This document shows, piece after piece, positions 18,546 through 27,070 of a DNA stretch of 64,000 nt (positions are counted from its first letter, which is position 1; each line of letters begins with the position of its first letter). A model generated the notes under the pieces. That model was not told the origin of the DNA. It did no database searches and saw nothing but the letters and a program-made list of their open reading frames with translations. This DNA is from Bordetella genomosp. 13 (GTDB lineage: Bacteria; Pseudomonadota; Gammaproteobacteria; Burkholderiales; Burkholderiaceae_B): positions 1,054,001-1,118,000 of the forward strand of contig NZ_CP021111.1 in NCBI RefSeq assembly GCF_002119665.1. Reading direction: 5' to 3'. The position numbers and the translations under genes are program-made.

Positions 18546-19588
18546 GCTTCGTCCTCCTCTTCTTCGACCGTGTGGCTGTGCAGCGAGCGCCACAGCAGCA
18601 CCGGAATGATCAGGGTGAAGACGATGATCTCCTTGTAGGCGCTGGCCCAGAAGGCCGAGAACGCCTCGATGAGGCCGACCAGCACCGCGCCCGCGGCGGC
18701 CACGGGATAGCTGACCAGGCCGCCGATGATGGCGCCGACGAAGCCCTTCAGGCTGACGAGGAAGCCCGAGTCGAAGTACATGGTGGTGATCGGCGCGATC
18801 AGGATGCCCGAGACCGTGCCGATCAGGCCGGCCAGCAGGAAGGTAATGCGGCCCGCGAATACCGGCGAGATGCCCATCAGGCGCGCGCCGGCGCGGTTGA
18901 ATGCCGCGGCGCGCAGGGCCTTGCCGTACATCGTGCGATCGAAGCAGACGTACAGCACCACGATCAGCGCCAGCGACACGGCCACGACCCACAGGGCCTG
19001 GCTGTTGACGTTCATGGGGCCCAGCGCGAACTGGGCGTCGGAGAAGGGCCGCGTGCGGGCGCCCTCGGCGCCGAAGGCCAGCAGGCCCAGGCCCACCAGC
19101 GCCAGATGCACCGCCACCGACACGATCAGCAGCACCAGCGTGGAGGCGGCGGCGATCGGCTGGTAGAACAGGCGGTAGAGCTGCGGACCGAGCGGCACGA
19201 CGATGGCCAGCGTCAGCACGGCCTGGGCCGCCATGGGCAGCTCGGCCAGCGGCAGCGCGTAGACGGCACCGGCCACGGCGAAGGGGTAGGCCAGCCGGGC
19301 GACCCAGCGCCAACCGGGCCGGAGTCGGCCATGACGCCGCCGCTGCGCCAGCAGGTCCGCCGCGGCCTCGGCCACGGCGAATGCCGCCACCAGCCAGACC
19401 AGCAGCACCGGCTTGCCGGCCTGCAGCGCGGCCATGGTGAGCGCGCCGAATGCGACGAACTCGCCCTGCGGGATGAACAGCACCCGCGTGACGGTGAAGA
19501 CCAGCAGGATGGCCAGGGCCAGCAGCGCGTAGACCGCGCCGTTGGTCAGGCCGTCCTGCCCCAATATCAGGGCTATCTGTGCATTCAT
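18542..19588 (-). CDS. livH: Branched-chain-type ABC transporter permease, LivH-like
   Basis: A 348-aa permease of the LivH family with about eight to nine hydrophobic segments. The N-terminus [38 protein letters not shown] is the family start (shown here in part), and the EAA-like cytoplasmic loop is in the [16 protein letters not shown] region. ATG 19588 gives [13 protein letters not shown]; the frame is open upstream to 19642 but that would overlap the receptor gene. The protein is longer than textbook LivH (about 300 aa), with an extra cytoplasmic basic segment around residues 80-100 ([12 protein letters not shown]). The C-terminal tail is strongly acidic (VEEEEDEA). Confidence 0.9.
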   Translation of the reverse strand: MNAQIALILGQDGLTNGAVYALLALAILLVFTVTRVLFIPQGEFVAFGALTMAALQAGKPVLLVWLVAAFAVAEAAADLLAQRRRHGRLRPGWRWVARLAYPFAVAGAVYALPLAELPMAAQAVLTLAIVVPLGPQLYRLFYQPIAAASTLVLLIVSVAVHLALVGLGLLAFGAEGARTRPFSDAQFALGPMNVNSQALWVVAVSLALIVVLYVCFDRTMYGKALRAAAFNRAGARLMGISPVFAGRITFLLAGLIGTVSGILIAPITTMYFDSGFLVSLKGFVGAIIGGLVSYPVAAAGAVLVGLIEAFSAFWASAYKEIIVFTLIIPVLLWRSLHSHTVEEEEDEA

Positions 19589-19613
19589 GCGTCGTGCTTC
19601 CGGCGCTGCGCGT

Positions 19614-20762
19614 TTACTTGACCAGGGTCCAGTTGCCGTCACGCACCGTGATCAGCTCGCGGCCGCGATCGTCGAAGCCGCTGTGGTCGGCGGCGCTCAT
19701 GTTGTAGACCCCCTGCGTGCCCACCAGCTCCTTGGTCTGTTCCAACGCGTCCCGCAACGCCGCGCGGAACTCCTTGGTGCCCGGCTTGCCGGCCTTCTCG
19801 GCCAGGGGCACGGCCTTCTCCAGCAGCAGTCCGGCGTCGTACACGTTGGCCCCGAACGTGGCCGGCACCGAGCCGTGCAGCTTCTGGTAGGCGGCGATGT
19901 AGTCGGAGGCCACTTTCTTCGACGGATTGCTGTCGGGGATCTCGGGCAGCACCAGCATCAGGCTGGCCGCCAGCACGGTGCCCTCGACCTTCTTGCCGCC
20001 CAGCTTCAGGAAGTCGGGCAGGGCCGCGCCGTGGGTCTGGTAGAACTTGCCCTTGTAGCCCTGGTCGAACAGCGTGGCCTGCGGCAGCACGCTGGCCGCG
20101 CCCGGCGCCGCCACCAGCACGGCGTCCGGCCTGGCGGCCAGTATCTTCAGCGCCTGGCCGGTCACTGAGCTGTCGAAGCGCAGGTAGCGTTCGTTGGCGA
20201 TGATCTTGATGCCTTTCTCGGCGGCCAGGCCCGAGAACACCTTGTGCCAGTTCTCGCCATACGGATCGTTCAGGCCGATGAAGCCCACCGTCTTGATGCC
20301 CGTCTTGGCCATGTGCTCGACCAGCGCGCGCGCGATGATGTCGTCGTTCTGCGTGGTCTTGAACACCCATTTCTTCTGGTCGGTCATGGGCAGCACCACG
20401 GCGGCCGTGCCCACCGGCGCCAGCATGGGCACGCCGGCCTCGGCCGCGAACTGAATGACGCCCATGGCATTGGGCGAGCCTGACGGTCCGATGATCGCGT
20501 CGACGTTCTGTTCCGAGATCAGCTTCTTGAAGGCCGTGACCGACTGCGTCGAGTCGCTCGCGTCGTCCAGCGAGATGTATTCCACCGTCAGGTCGCCGAT
20601 CTTCTTGGGCAGCAGCGGTACGGTGTTCTTCTGCGGGATGCCGACCAGCGCGGTCGGTCCGGTGGATGACGTGACCACGCCGACCTTGACCTGGGCCAGG
20701 GCCGGCAGCGCCAGCAAGGCGGCGACGGCCGCGGCCGCCAGGGAAAGCTTCTTCGACAACAT
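19614..20762 (-). CDS. Periplasmic substrate-binding protein of the Liv-type importer
   Basis: A 382-aa Leu/Ile/Val-binding-type receptor (type I periplasmic binding protein). The Sec signal peptide is [24 protein letters not shown] with cleavage after ALA. The mature N-terminus [23 protein letters not shown] is the ligand-site start of the family, and [15 protein letters not shown] and [13 protein letters not shown] are family landmarks. ATG 20762 follows GGAGG. A 104-nt gap separates it from the upstream SDR gene, the widest gap in the operon, so an internal promoter or RNA processing is possible. It sets the specificity of the importer; the ligand is inferred to be the operon's aromatic substrate. 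Confidence 0.92.
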   Translation of the reverse strand: MLSKKLSLAAAAVAALLALPALAQVKVGVVTSSTGPTALVGIPQKNTVPLLPKKIGDLTVEYISLDDASDSTQSVTAFKKLISEQNVDAIIGPSGSPNAMGVIQFAAEAGVPMLAPVGTAAVVLPMTDQKKWVFKTTQNDDIIARALVEHMAKTGIKTVGFIGLNDPYGENWHKVFSGLAAEKGIKIIANERYLRFDSSVTGQALKILAARPDAVLVAAPGAASVLPQATLFDQGYKGKFYQTHGAALPDFLKLGGKKVEGTVLAASLMLVLPEIPDSNPSKKVASDYIAAYQKLHGSVPATFGANVYDAGLLLEKAVPLAEKAGKPGTKEFRAALRDALEQTKELVGTQGVYNMSAADHSGFDDRGRELITVRDGNWTLVK

Positions 20763-20866
20763 GGCAATTCCTCCGTGCTTGGGAGAGGGTGGATGCTGCT
20801 CGGGTTGCGGCGTGGCGTGACGCCCGCCTCGTTTCATGGCACTGCGCTTTTCTGGTGTGGCGTTGT

Positions 20867-21595
20867 TCAGATCGTGATCGAGCCCACGCTGGCCCCGCCG
20901 CAGACGTACAGCGTCTGGCCCGTGACGAAGCTGTTGGCGGGATCGGCGAAGAACATGACGGCGCGCGCGACGTCGTCCGCGCGGCCGATGCGCCTGACCG
21001 GGATGTTGTCGGCCAATGCGCGTTCCCGTTCGCTGCCGGGCTCGATCACTTCGTAGAACATGTCGGTCTGGATGGGGCCGGGCGCCACGACGTTGACCGT
21101 GATGCCGCTGGGCGCGAGCTCCAGCGCCCAGGTGCGGGCCATGCCTATCATGCCGGCCTTGGTGGCGGAGTAGGCGGTGCGCGTGGGCAGGCCCAGCGCG
21201 CCGCGCGAGGACAGCAGCACGATGCGGCCATGGCGGCGCTGCTGCATGCCCGGCAGTACCGCCTGCACCAGCGCGATGGCCGCGCCCAGGTGGATCTGCG
21301 TCAGGCCGTGCAGTTCTTCCTGCTGGACGTCGGGCAGCAGGTTCGGCCAGATCACGCCGGCGTTGTGGATCACGTGGCTGACAGGATGGCGCGCCGCGAT
21401 CTCGGCGGCCGCCCGGGCCGTGGCATCGGCGTCCAGCAGGTCGACCTGCACGTGCGTCAGGCGCGGATGCTGCTGTTCGCCGCTGCGGCGGGCCAGGGAG
21501 ATCACCTCGTAGCCGGCCTCCAGCATGGTGCGGCAGATCTCGGCGCCGATGCCGGCGCTGCCGCCGGTGACGATGGCCACGTTGTCGTGTTGCAT
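20867..21595 (-). CDS. Short-chain dehydrogenase/reductase (SDR), intact active site
   Basis: A 242-aa classical SDR. The cofactor loop TGGSAGIG (about residues 9-16), HNAG, the catalytic serine in IVLLSSRG and the YSATK tetrad (Tyr and Lys) are all present. The C-terminus GQTLYVCGGASVGSI is the usual FabG-like ending. ATG 21595 is preceded by an AGGGA-like site; a slightly longer start is possible. It lies 35 nt downstream of the cyclase gene in the catabolic operon. Unlike the SDR half of the fusion at 22443-23684, this enzyme should be active. Its substrate is not known; a keto or hydroxy intermediate of the aromatic pathway is likely. Confidence 0.92.
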   Translation of the reverse strand: MQHDNVAIVTGGSAGIGAEICRTMLEAGYEVISLARRSGEQQHPRLTHVQVDLLDADATARAAAEIAARHPVSHVIHNAGVIWPNLLPDVQQEELHGLTQIHLGAAIALVQAVLPGMQQRRHGRIVLLSSRGALGLPTRTAYSATKAGMIGMARTWALELAPSGITVNVVAPGPIQTDMFYEVIEPGSERERALADNIPVRRIGRADDVARAVMFFADPANSFVTGQTLYVCGGASVGSITI

Positions 21596-21630
21596 GCTCG
21601 TTCCCTTGTGTCGTTGTTGCATGCCGCGCG

Positions 21631-22413
21631 TCAGGCCGGCGCCATGGCCAGCACCCGAAGCGGGCTGCCCGAGCCGTTGCGGATCTTCAGCGGCGCCGAG
21701 AAGATCACGGCGCCCTTGGGCGGCAGCTGGTCCAGGTTGGTCAGGCACTGCAGGCCGTAGCGGTTGTTGCCGTGCATGAAGTAGTGGCACGGGTAGGGCG
21801 GGTCGAGATGCGCCGCCTGGCCGGCGTCGGTGCCCACCGACTCGGTGCCGAAGCCATGCACGTCGCGTTCCTTGATCAGCCAGGGCACGACCTCGGCATC
21901 CGGGCCCGGCGAATGCGCGCCGTCGGCCTGCATGTTCAGGTATTCGGCCGGCTTGGCGCGCTTGGACCAGTCGGTGCGCATCAGCACCCACGAGCGCGCC
22001 GGAATCTCGCCATGCTCCGCTTCCCACCGCTTGACGAAGTCGATGGTGAGCAGGAAGTCGGGGTTGTCGCGGGCCTCGCCGGAACAGTCGATGACGCAGG
22101 CATTGGCCACGAAGGCCTCGACCGGGATCGTGTCCACGGTGTTGTCGGGCTGGTCTTTGCCGCTGATCCAGTGGGCCGGCGCGTCGAAGTGCGTGCCCGT
22201 GTGCTCCGAGCACGAGAAGTTGTTCCAGTACCAGGCGGGGCCGCGCTCGTCGTAGCGCGAGATCTCTTCGATGCGGAAGGGCCAGGCCTGGCCGAACTCG
22301 GGCGGCAGCACGATGGTGGGAAATTCGGGCGTCAGCGTTTCGGTCAGGTCGACCATCCGGATGCGGCCGGCGGCCAGGTCGGCGACGAAACGGGCGAGGG
22401 TGTCAGCGCTCAA
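21631..22413 (-). CDS. Cyclase-family metal-dependent hydrolase, isatin-hydrolase-like
   Basis: A 260-aa member of the cyclase family that includes kynurenine formamidase and isatin hydrolase. The start is TTG 22413 with AAGGAG six nt upstream. The metal motif HTGTHFDAPAHW supplies His71, His75 and Asp77. The later conserved position that is Glu in kynurenine formamidases (LENL) reads LQCL here, giving Gln222. From memory, isatin hydrolase uses His, His, Asp and Gln as ligands, so this protein looks more like isatin hydrolase than like KynB. In the operon it would open isatin to isatinate. The family call is solid; the isatin assignment is an inference. Confidence 0.85.
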   Translation of the reverse strand: MSADTLARFVADLAAGRIRMVDLTETLTPEFPTIVLPPEFGQAWPFRIEEISRYDERGPAWYWNNFSCSEHTGTHFDAPAHWISGKDQPDNTVDTIPVEAFVANACVIDCSGEARDNPDFLLTIDFVKRWEAEHGEIPARSWVLMRTDWSKRAKPAEYLNMQADGAHSPGPDAEVVPWLIKERDVHGFGTESVGTDAGQAAHLDPPYPCHYFMHGNNRYGLQCLTNLDQLPPKGAVIFSAPLKIRNGSGSPLRVLAMAPA

Positions 22414-22442
22414 TCTCAGCTCCTTGTCGATGCGCGGCGGGC

Positions 22443-23684
22443 TCAGGCGCCCAGCTCGCGCTCCAGTCCCTTGGGGTTGTCGGCCAGCCGGGCCTGGAAC
22501 TCCTCGGCGACGTCGCCCACGTACACGTCCTCGATGCCGGCTTGCAGCGCACGCACGATGGCCGCGGCGATGGCCTTGGGGGCGACTAGCGGCGGCGGGG
22601 TGCGCTGCTCCCATTCATGGTCGACGGGGCCCGGGAACACGTTGACCACGCGCACGCCGGCGGACCGGAGCTCGGCGCGCAGGCATTGCGCCAGCGACAG
22701 CGCGGCCGCCTTGCTGGCCGACCACACGCCGCGCCCGGGCAGGTTCATCTGCGCGTAGATGCTGAGCACGTTGACCCAGGCGCAGGCATTGTTGACGCCG
22801 TCGGAGGCGCGGCCGGCCATGGCAGGGCCGAAGGACTGCGCCAGGCGCATCAGGCCCAGGCAGTTGACGTCCAGCGCGTCGCGCGCGCGGTTCACGTCGC
22901 GCGTGCCCAGCAGGCCGCCTTCGCGCTCGTAGTCGGCGGTGTTGACGAGGATGTCGACCTTGCCGCCGATCGACGCGGCCGCGCGCTCCACCGCGTCGGT
23001 GTCGGTCACGTCCAGCGGCAGCGCGCTGACGCGCTCGTCCCGGCACAGCTGTTGAAAGGCCGGGTCATGGCGCCACACCTGGGGATCGCCCACGAATACG
23101 TGCGTGGCGCCCGCCTGCAGCAGCGCCGGCACCAGCGCGCTGCCCACGGCGGACTTGCCGTCGGTGACCAGCACGCGGCGCAGCTTCGGCGTGCACGAGG
23201 TTTCGCGCAGGGTCTTGTCGTCTTCCATGTGGGGCGTATCCTCGGGCGGCAGGGCGATCATCACGGCCTGGCCGCTGCGATCGAGTTTCAGGGCCAGGCG
23301 CACGGGCCCGCCGTCCAGGCAGTCCTGGTGCAGGTGGGCCACCACGCTGGGGCCGGCATCCATCACTACGGTGCCGACGTGCCAGGGCAGGCGTTCGCGG
23401 AAGTACAGGTCGTTGCTGTGCTGCAGGATGGTGCGGGCGATCAGGGTGCCGCGCGGCGAGACCTCTTGCCACGGCAGTTCGTGATGCAGGCAGTCGACGC
23501 AGACTTCGCGCGGCGGGTACTGCACCGTGCCGCAGGCGGCACAGACCTGCAGGCGGAACCGGCCGACGGCGGCGGCGGCGGTCAGGCCCAGCGCGGCGCG
23601 GCTGCGCGCGCCGGGCGGCAGGGTGGGCTGGCGCGTGCGCGCCACCGGGTCCTTGCGGAGAGGACGCTGGAGCGGTTCGGTCAT
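22443..23684 (-). CDS. DUF35 (zinc ribbon/OB-fold) - degenerate SDR fusion
   Basis: A 413-aa two-domain protein. Residues about 40-150 are a DUF35 rubredoxin-like zinc ribbon (CAACG...CVDC) plus acyl-CoA-associated OB fold. Residues about 165-413 are an SDR-like Rossmann domain in the same frame with no internal stop. The SDR half is unusual: the cofactor loop reads VTDGKSAVG, the NAG motif is NTAD, and the catalytic Tyr of YSASK is Trp (VWSASK), although the Ser in NVLSIYA and the Lys remain. ATG 23684 overlaps the thiolase-like stop (ATGA). DUF35 proteins partner thiolase-like enzymes, including Ltp2 retro-aldolases, so a complex with the upstream neighbour is likely. Confidence 0.88.
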   Translation of the reverse strand: MTEPLQRPLRKDPVARTRQPTLPPGARSRAALGLTAAAAVGRFRLQVCAACGTVQYPPREVCVDCLHHELPWQEVSPRGTLIARTILQHSNDLYFRERLPWHVGTVVMDAGPSVVAHLHQDCLDGGPVRLALKLDRSGQAVMIALPPEDTPHMEDDKTLRETSCTPKLRRVLVTDGKSAVGSALVPALLQAGATHVFVGDPQVWRHDPAFQQLCRDERVSALPLDVTDTDAVERAAASIGGKVDILVNTADYEREGGLLGTRDVNRARDALDVNCLGLMRLAQSFGPAMAGRASDGVNNACAWVNVLSIYAQMNLPGRGVWSASKAAALSLAQCLRAELRSAGVRVVNVFPGPVDHEWEQRTPPPLVAPKAIAAAIVRALQAGIEDVYVGDVAEEFQARLADNPKGLERELGA

Positions 23685-24877
23685 GCCGCGCCTCCAAGCA
23701 GCGCCGCGCCGGTGCACAGGCCGCGGTCGTAGTTGATCATGCCGAAACCGCTGACCAGAGCGGTGCGCGCCCCGGCGACCTGCGTGCCGCCGGCCTGGCC
23801 CACCAGCTGCCGCAGCGCCTCGACCATGCCCAGGTACCCGCCTGCCGCGCCGGCCTGGCCCACCGACAGCTGGCCGCCATTGGTGTTGAACGGAAAGCTG
23901 CCGTCCACCGTGAAGGTGTGGCGCCGCACGAACGCGGGTCCTTCGTTCTTGGCGCAGAAACCCAGGTCCTCGATCTGCATCAGGTTGATCACCGGATAGT
24001 CGTCGTAGGCCTGCATCACGTCCACATCGGCGGGGCCGCGACCGGCCTGGGCGTACAGCTCGTCGGCGTCCAGGGTCCAGCCGCCGCGCGTCTGGATGGG
24101 ATCTTCGCTCCACGCGTTGTGGCGTTCGATGGCGCCCAGGACGCGCGCATACGGCAGGTCCAGCGCGCGGGCGCGGTCCTCGCTCATCACCAGGAAGGCG
24201 TCGGCGCCCGCGCAGGGCATCACGCAGTCGAACAGGTGGATGGGGCTGGCGATCTCGCGCGCATCCAGGTATTGGTCCAGCGTCAGCGGCTTCTTCATCA
24301 ACGCGTGCGGATAACGCAGCGCGTTGTCGCGCTGGGCCACGCACAGCTTGCCGAAGTCGGCGCGCGTGGCGCCGCTGGCGCGCATGTAGTGGTCGGTCAG
24401 CATGGCGAAGCTGGCGTTGGGGCCGCCCGCGCCATAGGGGTATACGCCGTCCTGAGCGAAACGCGAGAACTGGCTGACGGTGTTGCGAAAGGAGTCCACG
24501 TGGTTGGTGTCGCCGGCCAAACACGCCACGACATCGGCGTCGCCCGCCTGCACGGCCCTTGCCGCGCGGCGCAGCGCCACCACGCCGCTGGCGCCGCCCA
24601 TGGGAATGTGGTCCAGCCAGCGCGGCTGCATGCCCAGGTGCTGCATCAGGCCGACGGCGGTGTCGGGCGCTAGCGTGAAACTGGACACGCACACGCCGTC
24701 GACGTCGTGCTTGCGCAGGCCTGCGGCCTGGATCAGTTGCGCCAGCGCGCGTCCCAGCCACCAGTGCGCCGCGTGCGTGCTGTAGCGCACATAGGGGATG
24801 GACACGGGAACTGTGGCCGCCACGCCTTCGTAGCCGCGGCGGGAGGATGCGCCCTTTGGAAGGTCAGCCGCGCTCAC
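23681..24877 (-). CDS. Thiolase-like protein lacking thiolase catalytic residues (Ltp2/SCP2-like)
   Basis: A 398-aa thiolase-superfamily protein of the lipid-transfer (SCP2/Ltp) branch. GTG 24877 overlaps the ligase stop (GTGA) and follows AGGAG. The nucleophile loop reads GGASG (94-98) with no Cys, the usual His of the GHP motif is replaced (GGQLSVGQAG, Gln341), and the C-terminal Cys loop is VSGFGM. The HD motif region reads QAYDDYP, with Tyr where thiolases have His, as in Ltp2 steroid side-chain retro-aldolases. It therefore cannot work as a standard thiolase. With the adjacent DUF35 protein it may cleave a tertiary beta-hydroxyacyl-CoA by a retro-aldol reaction. Confidence 0.88.
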   Translation of the reverse strand: MSAADLPKGASSRRGYEGVAATVPVSIPYVRYSTHAAHWWLGRALAQLIQAAGLRKHDVDGVCVSSFTLAPDTAVGLMQHLGMQPRWLDHIPMGGASGVVALRRAARAVQAGDADVVACLAGDTNHVDSFRNTVSQFSRFAQDGVYPYGAGGPNASFAMLTDHYMRASGATRADFGKLCVAQRDNALRYPHALMKKPLTLDQYLDAREIASPIHLFDCVMPCAGADAFLVMSEDRARALDLPYARVLGAIERHNAWSEDPIQTRGGWTLDADELYAQAGRGPADVDVMQAYDDYPVINLMQIEDLGFCAKNEGPAFVRRHTFTVDGSFPFNTNGGQLSVGQAGAAGGYLGMVEALRQLVGQAGGTQVAGARTALVSGFGMINYDRGLCTGAALLGGAA

Positions 24878-26565
24878 GCCGGCTCCTGACGCTTTTTCAG
24901 GGCGCGGGTGTCGATGCAGCGGTCGCTGCCGGGCAGGGTCGGCGCCCAGGCCTTCATCTCGCCGCGCTGGATCTTGTTGGTGGCGGTCAGCGGCAGCGCG
25001 TCCACGAAGGCGACGTAGCCGGGGGCCTTGTAGTAGGCCAGCTGCTCGAGGCACCAGCGCATCATGTCGTGCGCGGCCGCTATCCGGCCGGCCGCGTCGG
25101 CGGGTTCGGACTCGGCCACCACGCAGGCCAGCACTTCGTCGCCTCGCACCGGGTCCGGCACGGCCGCCACGGCGGCCGATTTCACCAAGGGATGGCGCAG
25201 CAGCACGGCCTCGACCTCGACGGCGGAGATGTTCTCGCCGCTGCGCCGGATGACGTTCTTCTTGCGGTCGACGAAGCGCAGTGCCCCGTCGGCGTCGCGC
25301 CGCACGATGTCGCCGGTGTGGAACCAGCCGCCCGCCCAGGCCGCGTCCGTGGCCTCGGCGTCCTTCAGGTAGCCGGCGAAGAAGCCGTAGCGCGGATCGT
25401 CGCCGGCATGGCGCACCAGCAGTTCGCCGGGCTCGCCCGCGCCGGCCTCTCTGCCGTCGTCGGCGACGATGCGTACCTGCACGTCATCCCTTTCGCGGCC
25501 GAAGCAGTTCGTGCCGATGTGGCGCGGTTCTTCGTTGGCGATCACCACCGCGCCGGCGCCGGTCTCGGTCATGGCCCAGGCCTCGAGCAGCGGAAAGCCG
25601 AAGCGTTCCTCGAAGGGCTGGTGCAGCCCGCGCTCGACGCCCGCGCCGAAGCCGAAGCGCACAGCATGCTCGCGGTCGGCGACCACGGCCGGGGCCTTCA
25701 TCAACATGGCCGGCATCACGCCCAGATAGTGCAGCACGGTGGCGCGCGATTCGCGCACGCTGTCCCACCACGTGCGCGGATGGAAACGGTCCAGCGTGAT
25801 CAGGCAGCCGCCGGTCAGCACCATGGCCATGGCGGAATAGGCCATGGCGTTCATGTGCACCAGCGGCAGCGGCGTCAGCATGCGTTCGGCGCCGGGCTGC
25901 AGCGTGGCCAGGCCGCCCGCGCCCGCGTACCAGCGCCCGGCGTGCAGGAAGTAGCGGTTGGGCAGGATGCAGCCTTTGGGCCTGCCGGTCGTGCCCGAGG
26001 TGTACAGCAGCGCGCATTCCGACAGTTCGCCCACCGGCTGGCCGGCAAGCGGTGCCGCAGAGGGGGCGGGCGGGATGGCATCGTCAGGGCCCATCACCAC
26101 CAGCTCGCGGCCGGCGCGCGCCGCCGCGGCGCGCAAGTCGTCGTGGCGAGGCGGCAGGGCCACGGCCAGCACGATCTCGGAATGGCCCGTCAGGTACTCG
26201 AGTTCCGCGGCGCGCAGGTCCTGATTGATGGGCACCACCGACACGCCCAGCGCGTTCAGCGCGAACCAGTGCAGGAAAAAGGCCGGCCGGTTCTCCAGCA
26301 GCAGGCCGGCCCGATGGCCGTGGCCGTAGCCGGCCGCCGCGTACGAGGCGCGCAGGACCTCGATGCGCGCGGCCGCATCGGCATAGGTCAGGTCGCCGGC
26401 TTCAATGCCATAGATGCCGGCGGTTTCAGGCAGCACGCTGACGAAGGCGTGGCGAGGCCACCGCCGCGCGCTTTCCATGAAGGCGCGGTATACCGTTTCG
26501 TCCGAGGTGGCGTCTTGCGGAGCATTGCCGTGTGAGGTGGCCGCGGAAGTGTGCAAGGAGTTCAT
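24874..26565 (-). CDS. AMP-forming acyl/aryl-CoA ligase
   Basis: A 563-aa ANL-superfamily ligase that makes an acyl-CoA from a carboxylic acid, ATP and CoA. The P-loop-like motif is LLYTSGTTGRPKG; the A5 region is EAWAMTETGA; A7 is GWFHTGDIVRRDADG; A8 is RFVDRKKNVIRRSGENIS; the A10 lysine is in LTATNKIQRGEMK. All are intact. ATG 26565 (MNSLHTSAATSHG) follows AAGGAG. It sits 10 nt after the dioxygenase small subunit, so it most likely activates the oxidised aromatic acid made by the dioxygenase. In the auxin hypothesis the substrate is dioxindole-3-acetate. Confidence 0.92.
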   Translation of the reverse strand: MNSLHTSAATSHGNAPQDATSDETVYRAFMESARRWPRHAFVSVLPETAGIYGIEAGDLTYADAAARIEVLRASYAAAGYGHGHRAGLLLENRPAFFLHWFALNALGVSVVPINQDLRAAELEYLTGHSEIVLAVALPPRHDDLRAAAARAGRELVVMGPDDAIPPAPSAAPLAGQPVGELSECALLYTSGTTGRPKGCILPNRYFLHAGRWYAGAGGLATLQPGAERMLTPLPLVHMNAMAYSAMAMVLTGGCLITLDRFHPRTWWDSVRESRATVLHYLGVMPAMLMKAPAVVADREHAVRFGFGAGVERGLHQPFEERFGFPLLEAWAMTETGAGAVVIANEEPRHIGTNCFGRERDDVQVRIVADDGREAGAGEPGELLVRHAGDDPRYGFFAGYLKDAEATDAAWAGGWFHTGDIVRRDADGALRFVDRKKNVIRRSGENISAVEVEAVLLRHPLVKSAAVAAVPDPVRGDEVLACVVAESEPADAAGRIAAAHDMMRWCLEQLAYYKAPGYVAFVDALPLTATNKIQRGEMKAWAPTLPGSDRCIDTRALKKRQEPA

Positions 26566-26575
26566 GCCGCGTCCC

Positions 26576-27070
26576 TTACATGAACAATTGGATGTTGCCG
26601 AAAGCGGCATCGCAGTTCACCAGGTCCACGCGCTTCAACCGGATGCGCAGCGCGCCGTCCTGCTCCACCAGGTGATGCGTGGCCCAGCCGGCATACAGCG
26701 TCTGCTCGTCCTGGCGCGCCTCCACGTAATGAAAGGCGGTGCGCACCACGTAGCGGCCCTGGTCGGGCGCATGCTCGGGGTGGTTGCGTTCGATGACAGG
26801 CGCCTGCAGCAGATGGTGGGAACGACTGCGCGGCTGCTGCGAGTAGGTGCGGTTGCCCTGCAGACGCTCGACGCGCACGCGCAGCAGCAACACGTCTTCG
26901 TACATCAGCGAGGCATGCAGCCGGGCGTCCTGCTGATCGTGCGCCAGCGGCATCCAGTAGTGGCCGTCCTCGGCGTACAGGGAAAGCCAATCCTCGAAGC
27001 GCTGTTCGTCCAGCATGCGCGCCTCGGCGTAGACAAAGTCGATCAGGCGTTGGTCGAGCGAGGCGTTCAT
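26576..27070 (-). CDS. Aromatic-ring-hydroxylating dioxygenase, small (beta) subunit
   Basis: A 164-aa beta subunit of a Rieske non-heme iron oxygenase with the NTF2-like fold. RLIDFVYAEARMLDEQRFEDWLSLYAEDGHYWMP is the family N-terminal signature (given in part), followed by RVERLQGNRTYSQQPRSRSHHLLQAP. ATG 27070 overlaps the large-subunit stop (ATGA), as expected for subunits made in equal amounts. Small subunits are structural in most such enzymes and form an alpha3beta3 hexamer. The naming parallels iadE of auxin-degrading clusters, from memory. Start and family are clear. Confidence 0.92.
   Translation of the reverse strand: MNASLDQRLIDFVYAEARMLDEQRFEDWLSLYAEDGHYWMPLAHDQQDARLHASLMYEDVLLLRVRVERLQGNRTYSQQPRSRSHHLLQAPVIERNHPEHAPDQGRYVVRTAFHYVEARQDEQTLYAGWATHHLVEQDGALRIRLKRVDLVNCDAAFGNIQLFM

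Noticed and set aside
16692..18638. 648-codon open frame on the plus strand opposite LivMG
   Set aside because: Composition is Gln/His/Arg-rich with no recognisable domain, and the minus strand encodes a complete transporter subunit.
20763..20866. 104-nt gap inside the catabolic operon as a possible internal promoter
   Set aside because: I could not find a convincing -35/-10 pair on the minus strand; the gap may only hold a weak GGCGT/ACGCC hairpin.
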